35,393 nucleotides of DNA from Streptomyces xanthochromogenes (GTDB taxonomy: Bacteria > Actinomycetota > Actinomycetes > Streptomycetales > Streptomycetaceae). Location of the stretch: contig NZ_BMUZ01000027.1 in the NCBI RefSeq assembly GCF_014650455.1, positions 1 to 35,393 of the forward strand, given 5' to 3'. The position numbers and the translations under genes are program-made. The notes beneath the pieces are model-generated. The model was not told the origin of the DNA. It saw only the letters and a program-made list of their open reading frames with translations, and made no database searches. Below are positions 1-7,783 of this stretch, piece by piece. Position 1 is the stretch's first letter; each line of letters starts with the position of its first letter.

Positions 1-1078
1 AGGTGACGCGGCTCTGCGAGTCGTAGGTGAACTCCGTCGTCCGGGACTCGGGCGTAGTCACCTTGATCAGGCGTCCGTCCTCGTCGTAGTCGTAGGACGT
101 CGCCCTGCCCGCGGTGTCCCAGGACCGCACAAGGTGATGGGCGGCGTCGATGTCGTACTTGACACTCCGGCCGCTGTTGTCCGTCGCCGTCCACAGCGCG
201 TCACTCGTCTTGACCAGATCGATCGTGCGCCCGGAACGGTCCTCGGTGAGCTTGTAGCCTGCCAGCCAGCCGCCGGAGTCGTTGTGGGCGGTGACCGTGA
301 TGGTGCCGTTGTTGCGGTCGGTGACCTTCGTCAGGACGCCGTTGGCGTTGTAGGTGTCCTTGGAGCCGGACTTGCGGTCGGTGAGGGTGTAGGTGCCGTC
401 GCTGTTCTTCTTGAGGTCCTTGCCGTAACCGTCCGGTGTCTTGAACGTGCCGTCGGCGTTCTTCAGGAAGTCGATGCTGGCGCCGGAGGAGTCGTACCAG
501 ATGACGTCGTTGGCGAACGCTTCGAGGTTCCGCTCATACCCGCTCCACCACGGGGTGGAGATCTGGCCACTGGGAGCGAAGAAGGAGTTGTAGGTCCGGG
601 TCAGCTGGAGGGAGTTGCCGACACCGGCGATGTCGAAGTCGGTGGCCGCCAGCATCATGTTGCCGGTCGAGTAGTCGATCCGTCCCACGAGCGAGTCGGT
701 GATACGGAAGTCGAAGATCTGGTGCCACGGCACATCGCCCTGCCCCTCGGGCACGGCCACCTTCACCGACGGCGCAGCGGCGCCCTGCTGCTGTCCTGCC
801 AGCCGGGACTTCTGCCCAGCCTCCCACCGGCGCTGCTCCGCGCTCGGCGCCGCCTTGCGCTGATTCCGGGGCGGCTTGTTCTGCCCTACTTTCACCGCGG
901 GCATCTCAGCCCGCGCCTTGCCCTGCCCCCATACCGAACCCTGTGCCGGAGCCGGTCCTGCCGCCAGTGCAGGCAAGGCGGACGCGCCCAGCCCCAACAC
1001 CACGACGGAGGCAATCAGAGAGTTTCTCGCTGTGGAACGCGCATGCCGAAAGGGCATGCCGAAAGTACACGAACGCAC
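1..1078 (-). CDS. Secreted RHS/YD-repeat protein, N-terminal part (cut by window start)
   Basis: The minus-strand reading frame is open from about 1078 down to base 1 and has no stop in the window. It begins with a basic stretch and a hydrophobic segment ending in Ala-rich residues, which reads as a Sec signal peptide. A Lys/Gln-rich linker follows, then the block typical of the start of RHS proteins (DUF6531-like: a Y/STGNMML motif, then LQLTRTYNSFF). YD repeats begin near the window edge (YDYDEDGRL, FTYDSQSR). I chose GTG at 1078 because a G6 ribosome-site-like run lies about 5 bases upstream; ATG at 1057 is the alternative and has no such site. RHS proteins of this kind are exported filaments or shells that often carry a toxic C-terminal domain; that end lies outside the window, so activity cannot be judged. 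Confidence 0.85.
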   Translation of the reverse strand, partial: MRSCTFGMPFRHARSTARNSLIASVVVLGLGASALPALAAGPAPAQGSVWGQGKARAEMPAVKVGQNKPPRNQRKAAPSAEQRRWEAGQKSRLAGQQQGAAAPSVKVAVPEGQGDVPWHQIFDFRITDSLVGRIDYSTGNMMLAATDFDIAGVGNSLQLTRTYNSFFAPSGQISTPWWSGYERNLEAFANDVIWYDSSGASIDFLKNADGTFKTPDGYGKDLKKNSDGTYTLTDRKSGSKDTYNANGVLTKVTDRNNGTITVTAHNDSGGWLAGYKLTEDRSGRTIDLVKTSDALWTATDNSGRSVKYDIDAAHHLVRSWDTAGRATSYDYDEDGRLIKVTTPESRTTEFTYDSQSRVT

Positions 1079-1719
1079 GTCTTCCCCCCGCTAGGAAGTC
1101 AAAGCCCGGCAGCCCCAACGGCCACCAGGAGCACACACGTTCGCACAGGATCTGCACAAGGAAGCGACCACTTCCCTAAAATCCGACCCTCATCCCCTCA
1201 GGAACTAGCCCCTCCCCTTCCCGCTCTCGGTCAACGAGAAAACGGACACAAGATACCAATCCCCGACTCACAGCAACGGCTTTCACTCCACCCTCAGCCC
1301 CGCAGACCCGTCACGTTTGACTGAAAGTCATCGACACCAACAGCCCAGGGCCCCATCGGAACGACGCGCTCGTGATCGATAGGACAGCCTGTCCACGCTC
1401 CACCAGCTACCGCTATGCCTCCTCGGTCCCGGCCAGAGACCCAGCACCTGGTCGGCACGGCCCTCCCATCCGCACCCGCCTTCGGGACGTGCGGCAGGCA
1501 GCAGTGTTTGCAGGCGATCGCCATCTTCGCCCGGCGTACTCAACGCTGCGTCGCGGTCAGCCGGCGTGCTCGAAGCGTTGCGTGTGGCTCGCACCTGGCG
1601 GGCGCGCTCAGGCGCATGGGAGCGCAACGAATTCCCGGACAAGAATCTTGTAAACAAGTGTGCCGGGGCTGTGTCGGTGAGGAAGGCCGGGGCATTCGAC
1701 GGCTCGGAGGTTGATAACT
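1079..1719. other. Intergenic region, no convincing gene
   Basis: About 640 bases separate the divergent RHS gene (minus) and the small hydrophobic gene (plus). The right end must hold the promoter of the latter and the left end that of the RHS gene. Several overlapping short frames exist, but none has a ribosome site plus a recognisable product. One minus-strand frame (1294-1524) ends with a VGVDDF motif reminiscent of ISL3-type transposases, which is too little to call. Confidence 0.5.
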
Positions 1720-1881
1720 ATGGTTCCCCTGCTTCTCGTTCTTCTACTGGCTCTGATCCTCTTCGGCGCGGGTTTCGCACTGAAGGCCCTGTGGTGGATC
1801 GCCATCATCGTGCTCGTCGTCTGGCTCGTCGGCTTCGTCGCCCGCCCCAAGGGAGGAAGCGGCCGCTGGTACCGCTGGTAG
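1720..1881 (+). CDS. Small hydrophobic membrane protein, 53 aa
   Basis: A 53-codon frame starts at ATG 1720, nine bases after a perfect GGAGG (1706-1710), and ends at TAG 1879-1881. The product is almost entirely hydrophobic: a Leu-rich first segment (MVPLLLVLLLALILFGAG), a short ALKALWW hinge, a second Ile/Val-rich segment, and a basic aromatic tail ending in GRWYRW. This is the layout of the short 'hydrophobic protein' family common in Streptomyces, probably a two-helix hairpin in the membrane. Its function is unknown. A strong hairpin terminator follows 28 bases after the stop, so it is probably transcribed alone. Confidence 0.8.
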   Translation: MVPLLLVLLLALILFGAGFALKALWWIAIIVLVVWLVGFVARPKGGSGRWYRW

Positions 1882-1908
1882 CCGCCAGTCGCATCAATCG
1901 TCATCACA

Positions 1909-1942
1909 TGGGTGGCCCCGCGCTTCGGCGCGAGGCCACCCA
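1909..1942 (+). terminator. Strong hairpin with TTCG loop
   Basis: Arms 1909-1923 and 1928-1942 form a 15-base-pair stem with a single mismatch, closed by a TTCG tetraloop (1924-1927). It lies 28 bases after the small hydrophobic gene and upstream of the RNA ligase gene, so it most likely ends transcription of the former. It has no clear U-tract, which is usual in Streptomyces. Confidence 0.75.
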
Positions 1943-2116
1943 CTTGTTTGCAGTGTCCCATCACACAGGGGATCAGGGTCACCACGCTCCACCCCCTGCC
2001 CGCTTGGCAAGGCCGAGTCACCCCTCACCATCGTCCAACTGCCAACCGCCGTAAATGCCGTGCTCGATGGGCTACTCATCGCCCACAATCTGTGAGCCAC
2101 CCACCAGGAGGTCCAC

Positions 2117-2695
2117 ATGCAGAAGATCCCAACCATGTTCGCCCGCAATCCCGAGGACCGTCGCTACGTCCTGCCCACGGTCACGGCCGGCTGCGAGAGG
2201 GTCCTCGCCGGCGAAGGCATAGCCACCCGGAAATACGACGGGACCTGCGTCACGCACGACGGCACCACTTGGTGGGCCCGCCGCGAGATCAAGCCCGGCA
2301 AAACCCCCCCCCCGCCGAACTTCCAGGCCATCAGCACCGACGAGATCACCGGACGCACCGTGGGCTGGGAGCCGGTCGCGCAGTCGAGCTTCGCCAAGTT
2401 CCACGCCGAGGCGGTGGCGAACGTCAGTGCGTTCACCGGCATCGAACGGTTCCGGGCAGGGACTTACGAGCTCACCGGTCCGAGGATCAACGGAAACCCC
2501 GAGGGCGAGAGGCATCACTGGCTCATCGCCCATGCCGAGGCCGACGTCATCTCCCTGCCGGGCAGGTCGTTCGACGACCTTCGCGCGGTCGTCCTGCAGC
2601 TCGCCGAGGCCAACGGCTCGGAAGGCCTGGTCTTCCATCACACCGACGGCCGGATGGCGAAGATCAAGGCGCGGGACTTCCCGAAGCCACTCTGA
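2117..2695 (+). CDS. RNA ligase 1 family protein (DUF5565), 192 aa
   Basis: This looks like a compact ATP-dependent RNA ligase of the RNA ligase 1 family, related to vertebrate RLIG1/C12orf29, which seals RNA ends through a lysyl-AMP intermediate. Motif I is RKYDGT, with the presumed nucleophile Lys39. YELTGP around Glu118 fits motif III, SEGLVFHH (Glu169) fits motif IV, and AKIKARDF (Lys182, Lys184) fits motif V. The frame starts at ATG 2117 a few bases after AGGAGG. It is flanked by a terminator upstream and has no operon partner. A run of ten C at 2304-2313 lies inside the gene and encodes part of KTPPPPNF; a one-base slip there would truncate the protein right after motif I. The family call is from motif recognition; cellular substrate unknown. 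Confidence 0.85.
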   Translation: MQKIPTMFARNPEDRRYVLPTVTAGCERVLAGEGIATRKYDGTCVTHDGTTWWARREIKPGKTPPPPNFQAISTDEITGRTVGWEPVAQSSFAKFHAEAVANVSAFTGIERFRAGTYELTGPRINGNPEGERHHWLIAHAEADVISLPGRSFDDLRAVVLQLAEANGSEGLVFHHTDGRMAKIKARDFPKPL

Positions 2696-3185
2696 CGGCA
2701 GCCGGCCCGGCAGCTCCGCGGCCAGGTCGTAGGCGTCGAGCTCCTCGCCGGAGCCCTGTCCCGGGCTGCGCAGCCACAACGCGGAGTACGCCACCTCGAC
2801 GACAGCTGCGCCCAGCACCGCAATCACGGCACTGTTCTCAACCGGAGTGCCGGAGCCCCTCTCCCCCGCACCCCTGGGCGGACTTCGGCCTCCAGGTCCA
2901 CCACGGAGTTCCCGCGGAGGTTGCCGCTGCGGCATTGCGCGGCGGCGCAGGCCCCGATGGCGGCGATCCGGATACGGATGGCACGACGGTGCCGCAACCG
3001 GTGATTCCCCGATCGGAGACGGCGGCGCGATGTAGGCGTGCTCTTGTCGGAGAGCGCGCGGGAGGGCCGTGACGGCTGCGCGGTGTCCGCCGCCTCGGTG
3101 GGCCGGCACCGCGGGGCTCCGTCCACGAGTCCGAGGCGTCGGGGCCCTGATGGTCCTTGAGTACCGTACGGGAACCCGTCCCCAA
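2696..3185. other. Gap without a supported gene
   Basis: About 490 bases lie between the convergent RNA ligase and CHAP genes. A minus-strand stretch at about 2690-2850 reads like a protein fragment (ENSAVIAVLGAAVVEVAYSA), but it has no proper start and runs on antisense through the ligase gene. It may be the relic of a lost gene. Confidence 0.4.
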
Positions 3186-3220
3186 GGCCCCCTGCCCCTT
3201 CAAGGGTTGGGCAGGGGGCC
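3186..3220 (-). terminator. 12-bp perfect hairpin downstream of CHAP gene
   Basis: GGCCCCCTGCCC (3186-3197) and its exact complement (3209-3220) enclose an 11-base loop. The hairpin sits 57 bases past the stop of the minus-strand CHAP pseudogene and is the natural terminator for it. Confidence 0.7.
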
Positions 3221-3277
3221 GCAGGTCGCACGCTGCCGCGAATAATGGCTCGTGCTGGCCTGTGCGGACCGCGGCGT

Positions 3278-3979
3278 CTACAGCGAAAGGGTGGCGTACC
3301 CGCTGATGCCGCCACTGTTATTGACTGTCCTGGCGTAGGTGTTCTGCAGAACGTGCGAGGGGTAGCTGCCGACGTTGCCCTCGATCACGGTCAAGGTGGT
3401 ACTGGTGACGGCGACGACGATGCTGACATGGTCATCGCTCGCCACCGTGCCGAAGCGCCACCCGATCACGTCGCCGACCTGGACGTTGGTCAGGTCGTTG
3501 TGCCAGTTGCTGCCCGTACGGTTCTTGAAAGTGATCGCCCCCCCAGGCCCGAGACGTTGGCGCCGGACTGTTGCCACACCCACCGCGCGAAATCGGCGCA
3601 CCAGTCCTCGGAGAGCCACCCGTTGGAGCACCTGCCCGTGTTGCCTGCCCGCAGAGACGTCGAATAGTAGTTGCAGTCGTCCGAGGTGGACATGTTGCCC
3701 TGCGCGACGTTGTGGCCCGCATTGTTCTTCTCGTTGTTGGCCAAGGTGGTGACGGCGTTCCGGAGGGCGTTGGTGTCGTTGCTGCCCGGGTCTCCGTTGC
3801 CCGACGTCCCGGTTACTCAGCGGCGGCCCCGCAGCGGGCGGCGAGCGCGGTAGCGGATGCGACGCGGCGGACGCCGCCATGGCGGCGTCCGCTACGTCGC
3901 CCGCGGGGGCCAAGCCGAGGAGGGCCATGTGGATGATGATGCCGGTACACATGAACGCCCCCCATTTCACGGCACCCAC
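3278..3979 (-). pseudogene. CHAP-domain amidase/peptidase, frameshifted
   Basis: Three reading frames must be joined to recover one exported CHAP protein. The N-terminus (from about 3979) has a signal-like hydrophobic stretch (GIIIHMALLGLAPAG). The middle, in another frame, carries the catalytic Cys motif (SEDWCADFARWVW). The C-terminus, in a third frame, carries the His motif (SDDHVSIVVAV) and ends GYATLSL. CHAP proteins cut peptidoglycan outside the cell through this Cys/His pair. The second frame break falls at a run of seven C on the plus strand (3538-3544); eight would restore the frame, so slippage or a base-call error is possible there. The first break, near 3820, includes an in-frame stop and looks real. 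The gene is followed by a good terminator, so it was probably functional recently. Confidence 0.75.
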
Positions 3980-4291
3980 AACACATACGCATTGACTGCC
4001 GGTTGATGCAGATGCCGCCCCTGGCTCGGCCGACTAGCCACACCATGGCCGCTGCGTGCTTCTGCCCGAACGTAAACAACTGGCCCGTGACAGACCACGG
4101 ACCTCCACACAACCCGAGCGAGCACCACGCCCCCCCGCGCACAAAAATCCACCTACGCGCCCCCTTGGACCGCCCCCGCCCCCGCCTCGCCGTTCTCCCG
4201 GGGAACGGCCCTGGATCGCGACCGCTGTCACGACTGCGATGTGGCCGTCCGGGAGTGCCGGCTCGTACGCGATGCGGCATGTCACGCAGGC
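3980..4291. other. Gap between CHAP pseudogene and IS701-type element
   Basis: About 310 bases. It should contain the CHAP promoter on the minus strand. A 83-codon minus frame (4034-4285) is Gly/Arg-rich and has no recognisable content. I see nothing else. Confidence 0.4.
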
Positions 4292-4295
4292 CTAG

Positions 4296-5696
4296 TACTG
4301 CAACGGTCTTTGCCGTGACTGTTGGCCAGGGCGTTCGTTGGTGTGGTTATGGGTGGGGACCATGGTGATGTCAGGTTGTGGGCGGGCGAGTTGGAGCGTT
4401 TGCACGGAGGGTTCGTGCACCGGTTCAGCCGGAGTGAGCCGCGGGAGTCGGCCCTTGCGTATATGCAGGGGTTGATCGCTTCGCTGGAGCGGAAGAACGG
4501 CTGGACGCTCGCGGAGGAGGCCGGGCACGCGGCGCCCGATCGCATGCACCGGTTGTTGAACCGGATCGACTGGAACGCGGACGAGGTCCTGGGCGACGTC
4601 CGCGACTACGTAGTGGAACAGCTTGGTGATCCCGACGCGGTGCTGATCGTGGACGACACCGGCTTCCTGAAGAAGGGTGTCCGCTCGGCCGGCGTCCAGC
4701 GCCAGTACTCCGGAACGGCGGGGCGGACGGAGAACTGTCAGGTCGGTGTCTTCCTCGCCTATGCCGGTGCCCGTGGCCGCACGTTGATCGACCGCCGTCT
4801 GTATCTGCCCACGTCATGGACCGATGACCGGGAACGGTGCCGTGCCGCGGGCATCGAAGACACAGTCGCCTTCGAGACGAAGGTGATGATCGCGAAGGCC
4901 ATGGTCCGCCGGGCGGTCACGGAGAAGATCCCGTTCCGGTGGGTGACCGCGGATGCCGCCTACGGCTTCTCCAAAGGATGGCGGACCGAGCTCGAGCGGG
5001 CGGATGTCTTTCACGTCATGGCGACGACCCGCCACGACACCGTCGTCTCCCGCTGGGCTATGGACCACCCCGTTCACGACCTGTTCAACGGGTTGTCGCG
5101 GCAGAAGTGGAAGAGTCGTTCCTGCGGGAACGGGGCCCACGGCCCCAGGATTTACGACTGGGCGAGAGTGGAGGTCCGACCCTGGCACCGCGAAGACCGC
5201 CGCCACTGGGTGATCGCCCGCCGAAGCGTCAGCCGGCCCGACCAGATCTCCTACTACATTGCCTACTGCCCCGCCGAGTCCACCCTCGATGAGCTGATTC
5301 GCGTCGCCGGCAGCCGCTGGGCGATCGAGGAATGCTTCCAGAGCGCGAAACAGGAATGCGGCCTGGACGACTACCAAGTCCGCCGCTACCCCGGCTGGCA
5401 CCGCCACATGACCCTCGCCATGGCCGCCCACGCCTGCCTCACCGTCCTGCGCGCCCGCGAGCTCGACACAGACAAAGCAGAAACGGATCCTCTCAGCTCA
5501 TACCCCTCACCCTCCCCGAACTCCGACGCCTGATCACCCGCCTCGCCCACCGCCGACCCCCATCTCTCGAGCACACCCTGCACTGGTCCTACTGGCGCCG
5601 CACACGACGACAACAAGCCCGCCTCAGCCACTACAAACGACGCGGCCACACACCACCAGAAACTGCCCAACCATCAGACCAAAGACCGTTGCAGTA
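4296..5696 (+). mobile_element. IS701-family insertion sequence, complete ends
   Basis: The element is 1401 bases, bounded by inverted repeats TACTGCAACGGTCTTTG (left from 4296; right complement ending at 5696) and flanked by CTAG on both sides (4292-4295 and 5697-5700). A four-base CTAG target duplication is known for this family. It carries one transposase gene on the plus strand. The right CTAG is shared with the left side of the next IS5-type element. Confidence 0.85.
4349..5533 (+). CDS. IS701-family DDE transposase, C-terminus probably frameshifted
   Basis: The DDE transposase contains the hallmark DDTGFLKKG (first catalytic Asp), GVQRQYSGTAGR, VTADAAYG (second Asp) and the AIEECFQSAKQECGLDDY region (Glu). 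ATG at 4349 is preferred; GTG 4343 and TTG 4322 are in frame upstream. The annotated frame ends with a Ser/Pro-rich tail (PLSSYPSPSPNSDA) that does not look like the family. The usual C-terminal block (IPLTLPELRRLITRL, then HWSYWRR) is present in another frame from about 5490, so one base seems to have been lost near 5485-5495. The enzyme may be inactive or weakly active. Its N-terminal and catalytic parts are otherwise intact. Confidence 0.85.
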   Translation: MGGDHGDVRLWAGELERLHGGFVHRFSRSEPRESALAYMQGLIASLERKNGWTLAEEAGHAAPDRMHRLLNRIDWNADEVLGDVRDYVVEQLGDPDAVLIVDDTGFLKKGVRSAGVQRQYSGTAGRTENCQVGVFLAYAGARGRTLIDRRLYLPTSWTDDRERCRAAGIEDTVAFETKVMIAKAMVRRAVTEKIPFRWVTADAAYGFSKGWRTELERADVFHVMATTRHDTVVSRWAMDHPVHDLFNGLSRQKWKSRSCGNGAHGPRIYDWARVEVRPWHREDRRHWVIARRSVSRPDQISYYIAYCPAESTLDELIRVAGSRWAIEECFQSAKQECGLDDYQVRRYPGWHRHMTLAMAAHACLTVLRARELDTDKAETDPLSSYPSPSPNSDA

Positions 5697-5700
5697 CTAG

Positions 5701-6702
5701 GCGCTGTTTCTCGGATCATGTGCGGAGCCAGATGATGAGGGCTGCGAGGGTGACGGTGCCGAGGTAGATGTGGGCGCGTTTCTCGTAGCGGGTGGCGACG
5801 GCGCGGAAGCCCTTGAGGCGGTTGATGGTTCGTTCGACGGTGTTGCTTTTCTTGTATCGCTCGCTGTCGAAGCCGGTGGGCCGGCCACCGCGTGAGCCGC
5901 GGTTCTTGCGGTGTCTTTGCTGGTCGAGGCGTTCGGGGATGGTGTGGCGGATTCCGCGTCGTCGCAGGTAGCGGCGGTTCTTCCGGGATGTGTAGGCTTT
6001 GTCGGCCAGGACATGGTCGGGCCGGGTACGGGGCCTTCCGACTCCGATACGGGGCACGGCGACCTGCTCCAGGACACGCTCGAACTGTGGCCCGTCACCG
6101 TAGTGTCCCGGTGTCAGGACGAGGGCGAGAGGCCTGCACCGCCCGTCCGCGGCGAGGTGGATCTTGGTGGTGAATCCGCCGCGGGAGCGTCCCAGGCACT
6201 CGCCGACCTGACCACTTCCTCGAGCCGGACCACCAGTTTCCGCAACACCGGATCGACCGGGTTCGTCCCCCGAACGTGCCCCTTTTGAGGACCAGCGGCC
6301 GCCGGCGCCTTCCTCGCGCCGGCGGCGTGCTGGTGGGCCCGCACGACAGTCGAGTCCACCGACACGTCCCAGTCGACCCGGCCCACAGCGTCCTCGGCGG
6401 CCTGGATCCGAGACAGCAGCATCGTCCATGTCCCATCAGCCGACCAGCGTCGATGGCGTTTGTAGACGGTCTCCCACGGCCCGAACCGCTCCGGCAGATC
6501 CCGCCACTGCACACCGGTCCGGACCCGGTAGAGCACCCCGTTGATGACCCGCCGGTGATCACTCCACCGGCCCCCACGAGCACCACCAGGAGGCAGGAAC
6601 GACACCAGCCGGTCCCACTCCGCGTTCGTCAAATCCCCACGACCCATACCGCAAGCCTGACCCCAACACCCCACTCACGTCAGGAGATCCGAGAAACAGC
6701 GC
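5701..6702 (-). mobile_element. IS5-family insertion sequence, complete ends
   Basis: The element is 1002 bases with inverted repeats GCGCTGTTTCTCGGATC (5701-5717) and its complement (6686-6702). CTAG flanks both sides (5697-5700 and 6703-6706), matching a four-base duplication. It holds one two-frame transposase on the minus strand. The left CTAG is also the right duplication of the IS701-type element, so the two are back to back with no other DNA between. Confidence 0.85.
5716..6647 (-). CDS. IS5-family transposase made by -1 frameshifting (two frames)
   Basis: The first frame starts at ATG 6647 (MGRGDLTNAEWDRLV), carries the N-terminal DUF4096-like region (RGGRWSDHRRVINGVLY) and the first Asp (DVSVDSTVVRAHQH). 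The second frame, read to 5716, carries GGFTTKIHLAADGR, the second Asp (HVLADKAYTS) and the Glu (SNTVERTINRLKGFR). The two overlap, and an A4G4 run (6279-6286, complement) sits where a slip of one base back would join them. This matches the programmed -1 frameshift known for IS5/IS427-type elements, so the enzyme may be active. If the break were a mutation instead, this would be a pseudogene. Confidence 0.8.
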
Positions 6703-6706
6703 CTAG

Positions 6707-7560
6707 AGATCCGGTAGCCCGTCGGGGCGTCCTGCTCTTCAGGCCACTCAACCAGGAGGGTCCGGGCAGGCAGGACACCGTCCCACCGGTTGCGGCCGTC
6801 GCCCGCGTTCTGGGCCGCGGCCAGGGACTGCTTGCCCGCGGGCCGGATGGTCAGGACGGTGAACCGCGAGGTCATCGGGCCTTTGCTGCCCTGTCGCCAG
6901 GTGACCTGTGTGAACTGTTCCGGGCCGGTTTCCTCCGCGAGGGCGCTGACGGCTCGGGGCGGGGTGCGGTAGCGGGGCAGGGTCGGCGGCCCGAGCCCGC
7001 CATAAGCGGGCCGGTGTGGCTCGGCCTCTTCGGCATGAGCGACTTCCTTGCCGGTCAGCGCGAGGACATAGGACAGCCTGCGTTCCTCCAGGCCGGTCCG
7101 GAACGGAGTGCTGACGCCGTAGCCCGCGTCGGCGACCACCACCGGCGCCTCCATTGCCAGCCGGCGACCGTGTCGAGCATGCCGAGCGCCAGGCGCCACT
7201 TCTCCTGGTGGGCAACCGCTTCATCCAGCACTCCGGTCCGATGGCAGCGGTCCGGCTCCTCCGTCCACTCCGGCGGCAGATACAGCTGCCAGTCCAGCGG
7301 ACAGGACGCGGTGTCGGTGGCGGCGTGAACACTGACCGCGATCTGGCAGTTCGCCCGTTTCCCGAGCGCTCCGCAGTACTGCCGGGCCCCCCGACCGAAG
7401 CGGTGCCGCACTTGGGGAACGACACATCGTCGATCACCCACGCCTCCGGGCGGATCGCCCAGCTCAGCCGTTCGGCGATCCGGGCCTGGCAGGCGAGGTC
7501 GATGCCGGAGAGCTCGGGCTGTATGGAAATCGGGCCACCATTGCCTCGAGAGCGAAAGCC
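6707..7560 (-). pseudogene. IS701-type transposase remnant (second subgroup)
   Basis: Pieces in three minus-strand frames line up with one transposase of a different IS701 subgroup. From about 7560: SIQPELSGID, AWVIDDVSFPKCGT (first Asp), then ARQYCGALGKRANCQIAVSVHA, then APVVVADAGYGVST (second Asp), and PTGYRIS, where it stops at the CTAG beside the IS5-type element. The N-terminus is shortened internally, there are at least two frameshifts, and the C-terminal Glu region is missing. The missing end is not found on the far side of the two newer elements, so a deletion accompanied or followed their insertion. Confidence 0.8.
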
Positions 7561-7621
7561 GGGTCTGAGCCCGGCGATAAGCCGTTCCCAGACCCGGTGG
7601 GCAGGTGAGAGGAGGCAGAGA

Positions 7622-7744
7622 TTACTTCTTGCGCGCCTTGCTCATCAGAAATGCAACCCCGACGATGACGATCAGGACGACTGCGATGATCCAGAAGCTA
7701 GGGGTGCCGTGCCCCGCGCCCTTAGCCAGAATAAGTCCATGCAT
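7622..7744 (-). CDS. 40-aa single-span membrane protein downstream of RHS gene
   Basis: This frame runs from ATG 7744 to TAA at 7622-7624. AAGGAG lies nine bases upstream of the ATG. The product has a short Gly-rich start (GAGHGTPS), one strong membrane helix (FWIIAVVLIVIVGVAFLM) and a basic tail (SKARKK), which suggests the tail stays in the cytoplasm. It begins only 39 bases after the stop of the RHS gene on the same strand, so the two are probably co-transcribed. The position directly after a polymorphic-toxin-like gene is where immunity proteins normally sit, and the RHS tail is membrane-active in composition. An immunity or accessory role is therefore plausible, but it is inference. Confidence 0.7.
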   Translation of the reverse strand: MHGLILAKGAGHGTPSFWIIAVVLIVIVGVAFLMSKARKK

Positions 7745-7783
7745 GTTGTCAATCTCCTTATCTGGTGAGAGAGGTTCTCATCA

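Noticed and set aside
1294..1657. Minus-strand frames with CKHCC and VGVDDF motifs resembling an ISL3-type transposase
   Set aside because: The motifs lie in a short frame without the flanking conserved blocks; similarity is too slight to call a remnant.
2690..2870. Minus-strand protein-like stretch ENSAVIAVLGAAVVEVAYSA
   Set aside because: No start or stop of its own and it runs antisense into the RNA ligase gene; no family recognised.
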